From Dillenia suffruticosa (lineage: Eukaryota > Streptophyta > Magnoliopsida > Dilleniales > Dilleniaceae): 64,000 nucleotides of DNA. Location of the stretch: the NCBI GenBank assembly GCA_033439265.1, contig JAVTVX010000009.1, positions 4,143,609 to 4,207,608 on the forward strand, given 5' to 3'. Under the pieces are notes generated by a model. That model saw nothing but the letters and a program-made list of their open reading frames with translations. It had not been told where the DNA came from and did no database searches. The translations under genes were made by a program, and so were the position numbers. Of the stretch, positions 1-10,140 are shown in pieces. How positions within the stretch are numbered: position 1 is the first letter of the stretch; each line of letters starts with the position of its first letter.

Positions 1-66
1 CGAAAGCCACGTGCGATAACCCCTAAGACACTTATATATATACTAGGAGGTGTACACCGCGCGCTG

Positions 67-612
67 CGCGGTGTAGTGTTTTGATTTTGACTACAAATTG
101 AGGGGAATTGCCCGGTGTGATTTAGTAAAATTCACATTAATTTCAATTTTGATTTTGGCTGCAAATTGATGGACTAAATTTTATAAAACTTCTGAATGAC
201 AACCCACCAATATCATATGATAAGAATTTTTTAAATTTTACTAATTATAAAACCTTTTAAAATATAAATTTTAGTATTAATATTTTAATATATTAAATAT
301 TAATACTTCAGGTTTTAAAATAAAATATTATATATTGTAAATATTTAATTCTTATAATATTAATATTTTTTAGTATTAATACTAATTTGTAATATTAAAA
401 ATTAGTATTTAATAATTTATATATTAAATATTAAATATTTTTTGTATATATTCAAATTGTTGATTACTTGTAATATTAAATCAAAATTAAAAATTTTATA
501 AAATATTAAATTGAATATTAAATTACCATGGTAGTTCTGATTAAATAATAATCTGATTAAAAAATTTTATGATTGTATTTAAAATATCTAAAATATTTGT
601 AATACGTTCATC
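67..612. repeat. Long direct repeat R1, copy 1
   Basis: AT-rich block of about 545 bp whose order of words is repeated at 3,219-3,763: a start of GCGCGGTGTAGTG, then TTTTGATT, the CTACAAATTGAGGGG segment, a GACAACCCACCAATATCATATG core, and long TATTAAATATTAATA stretches, ending near TTTGTAATACGTTCATC. The two copies look better than 90% identical by eye. No coding potential is seen. It contains one copy of the core module (…CTAAATTTTATAAAACTTCTG…) shared by the whole satellite field. Confidence 0.8.
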
Positions 613-1440
613 TAAAATTTTATGCGTTCATTGAGCTACACAATCATGCCCTAAAACCAACAGCGTAGACGATCACATCCAACCAAAGGTATAAGAAAAA
701 ATTTGGCAAAAAATCAAGTACAGAAACAGTAAGAGTTACGGACATTAATTATCATTTTCAAGAAAAACTCATCAAATTATGAAAGAATTTACAAAAAACA
801 ACAACTCAACATAGGAGTGTGGACTCAATTTGTATTCTTTCTCTGAAAAAGGGATGCAGGCATACATAACAAAAGCAAAAGCCAGAGTCAATGTGACAAC
901 TGAATTTCTCAGGTAAAGTACAAAGAAAATATCTATCTATTGTGAGATCAATATAACATCACAGAGAGAAACTTACTTCTAAGAGTTGCATGTTTATTGG
1001 AGTGGATATTGTATACATCTTCCAAAACATTATTTCAAATATCCATAATATATTCTCTTGGGACACCTCCACAATTTAGAAAAGCAATCAGGTGCGATGA
1101 GATAATTTGTTAAATATTATGGAAGTTATAATTTCTCCTAAATTAATTTAAATATTAAAATATTTTTTAGAATTAAAAATAATTTCAAACGTGAAATATT
1201 TAAATATTAATATTTAGATATTTAAGATCTTAATATAAATTTAAATTGTCGTATAAAATATAAAAATATTAAACAATAAATCAAAACAAATTGATAAGTA
1301 TTTTTATGTAATTTAAAACTATATAAAAATAAAAATATTTAGATATTTAGTTTTAATACTTGGATATTTATTTAATATTAAATATATTATATTAAAATGA
1401 GAAAAATATTTGTATAATTTTATATTTATATATATTTAAA

Positions 1441-1660
1441 TATAAGTTCTGCTACGTAGGAAAACTTCAAAGTTCTACTATGTAGCAAAACTACATAGTT
1501 CTGTTAAATAACAGAACTATAAAGATTTGCTATAGTTCTGCTACATAGCAGAACTATGAAGTTCCGTTATAGTTCTGTTACTTAACAGAACTATATAGTT
1601 CTGCGAAGTAGTAGAACTACAATGTTCTGCTAAGTAGCAGATTTCTAAGTTTCGTGCGTT
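1441..1660. repeat. Palindrome cluster (GTTCTGC/GCAGAAC)
   Basis: A run of short inverted repeats built on AGTTCTGCTA and TAGCAGAACT. The cleanest is 1,532-1,557, where two perfect 12-base arms (ATAGTTCTGCTA and its reverse complement) are separated by CA. Neighbouring copies are diverged (for example CTGTTAAATAACAG). This is the least amplified and oldest-looking form of the motif that dominates 6-9 kb. Confidence 0.8.
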
Positions 1661-1935
1661 CGTCAATAAATTTTTTTTTTAGAAGTAAAATTTTGTAAAA
1701 CTTTTGGATGACAATCCATTAGGCTTATATAGTAAGAAATTTTTAAATTTTTTGTAATTTTAATTTTGCTTTTATTTGTTATTTTTCAGCTAAAGTTTGG
1801 GTATCAATGAAAATAAATTTTTAATCTTATGAAATTTAAGTTGGCTTTTTAAATTTTCTTAAATGTCATTTAAAAAAAATCTGAAAGTTTGTCAAATAAA
1901 AAAGATTTCTTTTGTTTTAAATAAAATATGTCTAT
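1661..1935. repeat. Satellite core module, copy
   Basis: Follows the palindrome cluster directly. It carries the shared core (…AAATTTTGTAAAACTTTTGG, then ATGACAATCCATTAGGC) and the downstream words CTTATGAAATTT, AAATGTCATTT and CTGAAAGTTTGTCAAA. The same words in the same order recur at 2,230-2,470, 7,700-7,940 and 9,240-9,480. Confidence 0.75.
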
Positions 1936-2127
1936 CCATACAAAAAAATATGAAACAATAATTAAATTTTTAATAGTTTGTGTATAAATAACAGACTAAT
2001 TAGAAATGAAATTTTTAATTTTAGCTGCACCTCTTACATCTTCTAAAATATTATTTTAAGACCACCAACTAAAATCAAAAAATTTTGTTTACTTTAATAA
2101 AATATAATATAATATGTATAACGTTAG

Positions 2128-2725
2128 CAGAACCACAACAGAACTATATTGTCCTGCTCAGCAAAAGTATGTTGTTCTGGTACATAGCAGAACTTCATAA
2201 CTTTCTGCATTATTTGATGAATTTTTTTTAGGGGCTAAATTTTGTGAAGCTTTAGGATAACAACCCACTCGGCTCATATAATAAGAAAATTTTTAATTTT
2301 TTGTGATTTTAAGTTTGCCATTATTTTTTATTTTTCAATTTAAGTTTGTATATGAATAGAGATAAATTTTTAATTTTATGAAATTTTAATTTGCTTTTTA
2401 AATTTTCTCAAATGTCATTTTTAAAAAATCTAAAAGTTTGTCAAAAAAAATCTTTCTTTTGTTTTAAATATCATTTATTTCAAATATTTTTGATATTTTT
2501 AATATAATCATAAATTTTTTTTATCTAAAAATAAAAATAAAGATTTGAAAAAAATGATATAAATTCTGCGCAGCACAGAACCACATCGTTCTGTATTGGG
2601 CAGAACCATGGTTCTGCACTGTCACAGAACCACATGGTTTTGTCCAGTGCAGAACGATGTGGTTGTGCACTGCGCAAAACCATCGCAGAACCACCTCGTT
2701 CTGCATTTTGTGGTTCTGCGCTATA
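2128..2725. repeat. Satellite core module with flanking palindrome clusters
   Basis: Begins with diverged palindromes (GCAGAACCACAACAGAAC… and CAGCAAAAGTATGTTGTTCTG), continues through the core module (AGGGGCTAAATTTTGTGAAG, GGCTCATATAATAAGAA), and ends at 2,557-2,725 in another palindrome cluster with GCAGAACCATGGTTCTGC, a perfect 18-base palindrome. Partial copy of the blocks at 7,612-8,690 and 9,151-10,140. The short minus-strand reading frame across it is only the repeat read as protein. Confidence 0.7.
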
Positions 2726-3218
2726 TTAAGTCCAATTTCGGTAATTTTGTATAATTACATATGCACTTATAGCTCTGCATTTATATTAACAACACATCAC
2801 CTAACACTTGAAAAAAATATTTTTTTGATATAAAGATACTTTCCAATATTTTTTTATTTAATATTTTATAATTATAATTTTTATAGCATTATAATATCAT
2901 AGTATTTTGACTGTTCATGTGTTTCAAAACATGAGATAATAAACGTAGATATTAAACCCTAAATTAAATATTATTTATGTCCAAAAAAGCAGAATAGCTC
3001 TGCAATTTGCAGAACTACCTTTACTCTTCCAAATAAAACATATATTTAAATATAACATTATACAAATATTTTTTCCATTTTACTATAATATATTTAATAC
3101 ATAACAAATTTAATATTAAATAAATATCTAAATAATTAAATTAAAAGTTTTATTCTTATATAATTTTAAATTAGATAAAAATATTTATAAACTCACTTAA
3201 ATTAAATTATTGAATGAC

Positions 3219-3763
3219 CGCGCGGTATAGTGTTTTGATTCTGACTACAAATTGAGGGGAGTTATCCAGTGTGGTTTAGTAAAATTCGCATTAATTTCAA
3301 TTTTGATTTTGGCTGCAAACTGAGATGCTAAATTTTATAAAACTTCTGAATGGCAACCCACCAATATTATATGATAAGAATTTTTTAAATTTTAGTAATT
3401 ATAAAACCTTTTAAAATATAAATTTTAGTATTAATATTTTAATATATTAAATATTAATACTTCAGGTTTTAAAATAAAATATTACATATTGTAAATATTT
3501 AATTCTTATAATATTAATATTTTTTAGTATTAATACTAATTTGTAATATTAAAAATTAGTATTTAATAATTTATATATTAAATATAAATATTTTTTGTAT
3601 ATATTCAAATTGTTGATTATTTGTAATATTAAATAAAAAATAAAAATTATATAAAATATTAAATTGAATACTAAATTACCATGGTAGTTCTGATTAAATA
3701 ATAATCTGATTAAAAAATTTTATGATTGTATTTAAAATATTTAAAATATTTGTAATGCGTTCA
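3219..3763. repeat. Long direct repeat R1, copy 2
   Basis: Second copy of the 67-612 block in the same orientation and word order, with small indels. It is followed at once (3,785-3,850) by another core module (GGGACTAAATTTTATAAAG, ATGACAACCCACGAAG), so the distance between copies is about 3.15 kb. No gene is seen. Confidence 0.8.
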
Positions 3764-3936
3764 TCGACGAAATTTTTTTTTATGAGGGACTAAATTTTAT
3801 AAAGTTTCTGAATGACAACCCACGAAGATCAAATAATATGAATTATTTACATTTTGCTAATTGTAAAACCTTTTAATATATAAATTTTAGCATTAATATT
3901 TTAAAATTAAATATATTTATTTAAAATATTTAAATA

Positions 3937-4593
3937 AAAATATTTAAATATTTAATTTAAATACATAGATATTTATTTAAAATTAAATAAATTATATATT
4001 AAAAAATCATATCCGAAAAAAAAATTATCTGTATAATGTTATATTTAAATGACATAATTATTTTTTAGTGTTTGTATATTCCTTGTTTTTTTTATTTTTT
4101 GGGTCTTTTTTTTCTATATAGAGGGAGGCGTGACAAAAGATAGCCTGTAGTGTACGTGGTGTGCGTGCTTTATATTAAAAATTATATATTTAATCTGTTA
4201 ATTTTTATTCTTATACAGTTTCAAATGATAAAAATATTTATAAGTCTATTTAAATAAAAATATTAATAATATTATTTTGGTTCATCATTTAATATTTTCA
4301 CATTTCATGTTATAATTTCATATTTTATTTAAATAAATATCAAATATCCAAATAAATTATTTTTAATATTATAAAAAATTGAATATTGGAATAATAAGGT
4401 GGTACGTAGAATCACAAGGTTCTGATACGCAGAACGATATGGTTATGCTATTATTCCCTGCCAAAAAGCAAAACCTTTTTAATCTTCCAAAATATTATTA
4501 TTATTTTAAAAATACCCGAAAACATATTTTTTATTTTGTTTATGGTTGTGATGGTGTAAATTTTTGAGAAATCACATCTAAATGATTTAAAAA
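3937..4593. repeat. Long direct repeat R2, copy 1
   Basis: AT-rich block sharing unusual words with 5,296-6,069: TATAGAGGGAGGCGTGACAA (4,117-4,136), a T-rich TTTTTTGGGTC tract just before it, and a palindrome remnant (CACAAGGTTCTGATACGCAGAACGATATGG) split by divergence near 4,411-4,442. Same orientation as copy 2, offset about 1.36-1.48 kb. Confidence 0.75.
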
Positions 4594-5295
4594 AGTTTAA
4601 ATTCGATTTGTTTCTATAAAATAAATATAGTTTTTCTTTTTTATAAATATTAAATCTTTTCAAAAAAAGTGAAAGATTATTAAAAACCATAATATGGTAG
4701 ATATTTTTATAATTATAATTTTTATAGATTGCATTTTTAGGTTAGCTAATATTTAAATATTTATCTAATATTAAACATTCTAAATTTAAATGAAAAAGAC
4801 ATGGACATAACATGTATAACATTAATATTGGTGTGAAATAAAAAAGACATAAATATTAATTTGAAATCATAATATTTAGTAATTTAAGTCTAAAAAATAC
4901 ATAAATATTAATATTTAATTTAAGGTTTGTAAAGTATAAAAATACAAAAAATAATTTAGTTATTTAAAGATTTCATATAATAAATCAAATATTCTTTTGG
5001 TAGGCATTACATATGAATTCGTGTCGATCAATTTATATATAAGTTATCTAATTTTATAAATTTTACCTATAGTTAACTATGGAGTTTTTAAATTATAGTT
5101 TTGATCTTTTAAAGAATTATTGTCTATATAAAATTTTTACTCTAGTAGTTTGAATTTTTGTCTAACTAAAAGTTTTTAAAATTGGAATTTCAAATAAAAT
5201 GTTAATCGTAATATAAAATATAAAAATATTAATAAAAAACACAAAACTAAAACTTATAAATATAAATATGCAATTTAAAATTTTATAAGAATAAA

Positions 5296-6069
5296 AAATT
5301 TAAATATTTAATTTAAATATGCATATATTTATTTAAAATTAAATAAATTAGATATTAAATAAATTATATCTGAAAAAAAATTATCTATATAATGTTATGC
5401 AATATTATGTCTAAACGACATAATTGTTTTTGGGTGCTTATATATTCATTTTTTTTTATTTTTTGGGTCTTTCTTTCTATATAGAGGGAGGCGTGACAAA
5501 AGATAGCTTATAGTGTGCATGGTGTGCATGCTCTATATTAAAAATATATATTTAATTTTTTAATTTTTATTCTTATAAATTTTAAATGATAAAAATATTT
5601 ATACGTTTATTTAAATAAAAATATTAATAATGTTGGTTTTGTTTATCATTTAATATTTTCATATTTCATATTATAATTTTATATTTTATTTAAATAAATA
5701 TCAAATATCTAAATAAATTATTTTTAATATTAAAAAAATTGAATATTTGAATAACAAGGTGGTACGCAGAACGAGATTGTTCAGCTATGCAGTGCCACAT
5801 GATTCTGCTATCCAGAGTCTCATGGTTATGCTATGCAGAACGACATGGTTCTGCTATGCAGAACGACATGGTTCTGCTATGCAGAACGACATGGTTCTGC
5901 TATGCAGAACGACATGGTTCTGCTATACAGAATTTCATGATTCTGCTATTTTTTAATCTCTCAAAATATTATTATTATTTTTAAAACACCCGAAAATATT
6001 TTTCTTTATTTTGTTTAGGGTTGTGATAGTATAAATTTTTTAGAAACCACATTTAAATGATTTCAAAAA
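5296..6069. repeat. Long direct repeat R2, copy 2
   Basis: Second copy of the 3,937-4,593 block. It is longer because the palindrome position inside it (5,755-5,950) has expanded into a tandem array, whereas copy 1 has one or two units there. This shows the palindrome array growing inside an already duplicated segment. Confidence 0.75.
5826..5945. repeat. 23-bp tandem array
   Basis: About five head-to-tail units of 23 bp, each made of CTATGCAGAAC followed by GACATGGTTCTG. Middle units are identical or nearly so, meaning recent expansion. Each unit is itself a hairpin (CAGAAC…GTTCTG). The three overlapping short reading frames here are repeat artefacts. Confidence 0.85.
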
Positions 6070-6071
6070 TA

Positions 6072-7640
6072 TAACCATGTAATTCCGCTACATAGCAGAA
6101 TCATGTAGTTCCGCTACATAGCAGAACCATGTGGTTCCGCTACTTAGAACCATGTGGTTCCGCTACTTAGCAGAACCATGTGGTTCCGCTACTTAGAACC
6201 ATGTGGTTCCGATACTTAGCAGAACCATGTGGTTCCGCTACTTAGAACCATGTGGTTCCGTTAGCAGAACCATGTGGTTCCGTTAGCAGAACCATGTGGT
6301 TCCGCTACTTAGCAGAACCATGTGGCAGAACCATGTGGTTCCGCTACCTAGCAGAACCATGTGGCAGAACCATGTGGTTCCGCTACCTAGCAGAACCATG
6401 TGGTTCCGCTACCTAGCAGAACCATGTGGTTCCGCTACCAGAACCAAGCAGAACCATGTGGTTCCGCTAGCAGAACCATGTGGAACCATGTGGTTCCGCT
6501 ACCTAGCAGAACCATGTGGTTCCGCTACCTAGCAGAACCATGTGGTTCCGCTACCTAGCAGAACCATGTGGTTCCGCTACCAGAACCAAGCAGAACCATG
6601 TGGTTCCGCTAGCAGAACCATGTGGAACCATGTGGTTCCGCTACCTAGCAGAACCATGTGGTTCCGCTACCTAGCAGAACCATGTGGTTCCGCTAGCAGA
6701 ACCATGTGGAACCATGTGGTTCCGCTAGCAGAACCATGTGGTTCCGCTACCTAGCAGAACCATGTGGTTCCGCTACCTAGCAGAACCATGTGGTTCCGCT
6801 ACCTAGCAGAACCATGTGGTTCCGCTACCTAGCAGAACCATGTGGTTCCGCTACCTAGCAGAACCATGTGGTTCCGCTAGCAGAACCATGTGGAACCATG
6901 TGGTTCCGCTAGCAGAACCATGTGGTTCCGCTACCTAGCAGAACCATGTGGTTCCGCTACCTAGCAGAACCATGTGGTTCCGCTACCTAGCAGAACCATG
7001 TGGAACCATGTGGTTCCGCTACCTAGCAGAACCATGTGGTTCCGCTACCTAGCAGAACCATGTGGTTCCGCTAGCAGAACCATGTGGAACCATGTGGTTC
7101 CGCTAGCAGAACCATGTGGTTCCGCTACCTAGCAGAACCATGTGGCTCCGCTACCTAGCAGAACCATGTGGTTCCGCTAGCAGAACCATGTGGAACCATG
7201 TGGTTCCGCTACCTAGCAGAACCATGTGGTTCCGCTAGCAGAACCATGTGGAACCATGTGGTTCCGCTACGTAGCAGAACCATGTGGTTCCGCTACCTAG
7301 CAGAACCATGTGGAACCATGTGGTTCCGCTAGCAGAACCATGTGGAACCATGTGGTTCCGCTAGCAGAACCATGTGGTTCCGCTACCTAGCAGAACCATG
7401 TGGTTCCGCTAGCAGAACCATGTGGAACCATGTGGTTCCGCTAGCAGAACCATGTGGTTCCGCTAGCAGAACCATGGTTCCGCTACATAGCAGAACCATG
7501 GTTCCGCTACATAGCAGAACCATGTGGTTCCGCTACATAGCAGAACCATGTAGTTCCGCTAAACCATGTCGTTCCGCTACATAGCAGAACCATATAGTTC
7601 CGCTACATAGCAGAACTTCGTTGTTCTACTTAGCAAAAGT
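6072..7640. repeat. Quasi-palindromic minisatellite, about 1.5 kb
   Basis: Tandem array of a 26-bp unit made of the arm TAGCAGAACCA, a TG centre, the arm TGGTTCCGCTA and a CC linker; 22-bp units lacking part of the linker and units with an extra AACCATGTGG are interspersed. The arms are complementary except for one A/C mismatch, so every unit can fold as a hairpin and neighbouring units can pair with each other. Unit variants are arranged in longer blocks (the 6,420-6,560 order repeats from about 6,560), pointing to higher-order amplification. The left end (6,072-6,300) and right end (7,480-7,640) hold more diverged TAGTTCCGC forms, as expected at array edges. Confidence 0.95.
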
Positions 7641-8690
7641 ATGTTGTTCTGTTACATAGCAAAATTTCATAGCTCTCTGCATTATTTGATAATTTTTTTT
7701 CAGGGGCTAAATTTTGTCAATATTTAGGATGACAACCCAGTCGGCTCATATAATAAGAATTTTTTTAATTTTTTGTGATTTTAATTTTGCCTTTATTTTT
7801 TATTTTTCAATTTAAGTTTGTATATGAATAGAAATAAGTTTTTAATCTTATGACATTTTAATTGATTTTTTAAATTTTCTCAAATGTCATTTTTAAAAAA
7901 TCTGAAAGTTTGTCAAAAAAAAATCTTTCTTTTGTTTTAAATATCATTTATTTCGAATATTTTTTATATTTTTAATATAATTATAAAATTTTTTATTTTA
8001 AAAATGAAAAGAACGATTTTCAAATATTTTTTAACTTAATATTTTTATAATTATAATTTTTATAAATTGTAATTCTACCATACACATTTTTTAAATATTT
8101 AAAGATTCATTTAACATTAAATATATTAAATTAAAATGAAAAACATATCATTATAATATTAATATCTTTGTAAAATTAAAAAAATATAAACATTAATTTG
8201 CAATTATAATATTTAATAATTTAAGTTGAAAAAATGTTTGAATTTTTTTGTTGAAAAAATACAATGTTTTTTTTATGCAAAAAGTGATTGCATCTGGGTT
8301 CGAACATGAGACGCACTTTAATGACATTCTTGTAATAATACAATCATGCGGAACTATTTTTGAATATACATATCTATAGAACTATTTTTCTTTTTAGCAA
8401 AACTACTTCCTTTCCTATCAGAACCATTTTTTTTAATGGCATTACAGAACTTTTTTTTTGTAACAGAACTACTTTTTTTGTTTGAACATACCTAACCACA
8501 AAAAGACAGAACTGCTTTTTTTTAACATACCTAACTACAGAACTACAGGATTACTTTTTTTTTAGCATAGCAATTTTTTTTTAAAATATTTATATTTAGA
8601 AATTTAAAATTTGAATATAAATTTAAATTGCAGTATAAAATGTAAAATTATTAAACAATAAATCAAAACAAACTGATAAAATGTGAAATA
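7612..8690. repeat. Long direct repeat R3, copy 1
   Basis: Unit of roughly 1.0-1.1 kb beginning with palindrome remnants (TTGTTCTACTTAGCAAAAG), then the core module (GGCTCATATAATAAGAA), AT-rich sequence, the phrase GCATCTGGGTTCGAACATGA at 8,291-8,310, and the start of the T-run/AACTAC sequence. Copy 2 at 9,151 is almost identical; the spacing is about 1.54 kb. GGTTCGAAC resembles a tRNA B box but no A box or cloverleaf surrounds it. Confidence 0.85.
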
Positions 8691-8699
8691 TTCATTTAG

Positions 8700-9170
8700 G
8701 GGAACTACATCGCAGAACCATGTAGTTCTGCTACATAGCAGAACCATGTAGTTCCGCTACCACATAGCAGAACCATGTAGTTCCGCTACTTAGCAGAACC
8801 ATGTACTTCCGCTACCACATAGCAGAACCATGTAGTTCCGCTACTTAGCAGAACCATGTAATTCCGCTACCATATAGCAGAACCATGTAGTTCCGCTACA
8901 TAGCTAAACCATGTAGTTCCGCTAAACCATGTAGTTCCGCTAAACCATGTAGTTCCGTTAAACCATGTAGTTCCGCTACATAGCAGAACCATGTAGTTCC
9001 GCTACATAGCAGAACCATGTAGTTCCGCTACTACATAGCAGAATCATGTAGTTCCGCTAACAGAACCATGTAATTCCGCTATATAGCAGAACCATGTAGT
9101 TCCGTTAAACCATGTAGTTCCGCTAAACCATGTAGTTCCGCTACATAGCAGAATTACGTTGTTCTGCTTA
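8700..9170. repeat. Quasi-palindromic minisatellite, second array
   Basis: About 0.47 kb of units combining GCAGAACCATGTAG, TTCCGCTA and variable linkers (CCACA, CTTA, CATA). It uses ATGTAG where the main array has ATGTGG, so the two arrays were homogenised separately. Short units of AAACCATGTAG plus TTCCGCT are interleaved. Confidence 0.9.
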
Positions 9171-10140
9171 GCAAAAGTATGTTGTTCTGCTACATAGCAA
9201 AATTTCATAGCTCTCTGCATTATTTGATAAATTTTTTTTTTAGGGGCTAAATTTTGTGAAGATTTAGGATGACAATGCAGTCGGCTCATATAATAAGAAT
9301 TTTTTTAATTTTTTGTGATTTTAATTTTGCCTTCATTTTTTATTTTTCAATTTAAGTTTGTATATGAATAGAAATAAGTTTTTAATCTTATGAAATTTTA
9401 ATTGATTTTTTAAATTTTCTCAAATGTCATTTTAAAAAAATCTGAAAGTTTGTCAAAAAAAAATCTTTCTTTTGTTTTAAATATCATTTATTTCGAATAT
9501 TTTTTATATTTTTAATATAATCATAAAATTTTTTATTTTAAAAACGAAAAGAAAGATTTTCAAATATTTTTTAACTTAATATTTTTATAATTATAATTTT
9601 TATAAATTGTAATTCTACCATACACATTTTTTAAATATTTAAATATTCATTTAACATTAAATATATTAAATTAAAATGAAAAACATATCATTATAATATT
9701 AATATCTTTGTAAAATTAAAAAAATATAAACATTAATTTGCAATTTTAATATTTAATAATTTAAGTTAAAAAAATGTAAAAAAAATTTTGTTGACAAAAT
9801 ACAATGTTTTTTTAATGCAAAAAGTGATTGCATCTGGATTCGAACATGAGACGCACTTTGATGACATTCTTGTAATAATACAATCATGCGGAACTACTTT
9901 TGAATATACATATCTATAGAACTACTTTTCTTTTTAGCAAAATTACTTCTTTCCTATCACAACCATTTTTTTTAATGGCATTACAGAACTTTTTTTTGTA
10001 ACAGAACTACTTTTTTTGTTTGAACATACCTAACCACAAAAAGACAGAACTGCTTTTTTTTTAACATACCTAACTACAGAACTACAGGATTACTTTTTTT
10101 TTAGCGTAGCAATTTTTTTTTTGTTTATACCCAACCACAT
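9151..10140. repeat. Long direct repeat R3, copy 2
   Basis: Near-identical second copy of 7,612-8,690, including the ATTCGAACATGAGACGCAC phrase (9,838-9,856) and the following T-run sequence. The high identity over 1 kb indicates a recent segmental tandem duplication with the array at 8,700-9,170 trapped between the copies. Confidence 0.85.

Noticed and set aside
6296..7584. Open reading frames giving repeated peptides such as AEPCGSASRTMW and VPLPSRTMWF
   Set aside because: They are the 22/26-bp array read in frame; unit length and frame drift, there is no start context, and overlapping frames are equally open.
8291..8310. GGTTCGAAC as part of a tRNA gene
   Set aside because: Only a B-box-like word, duplicated at 9,838 with the rest of R3; no A box, acceptor stem or anticodon arm fits.
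6072..9170. CRISPR array
   Set aside because: Regular repeats, but no unique spacers; this is a plant nuclear tandem repeat.
1532..9170. AGAAC-n-GTTCT palindromes as hormone-receptor-like response elements
   Set aside because: Resemble the animal glucocorticoid element only by chance; plants lack such receptors and the motif is a satellite unit.
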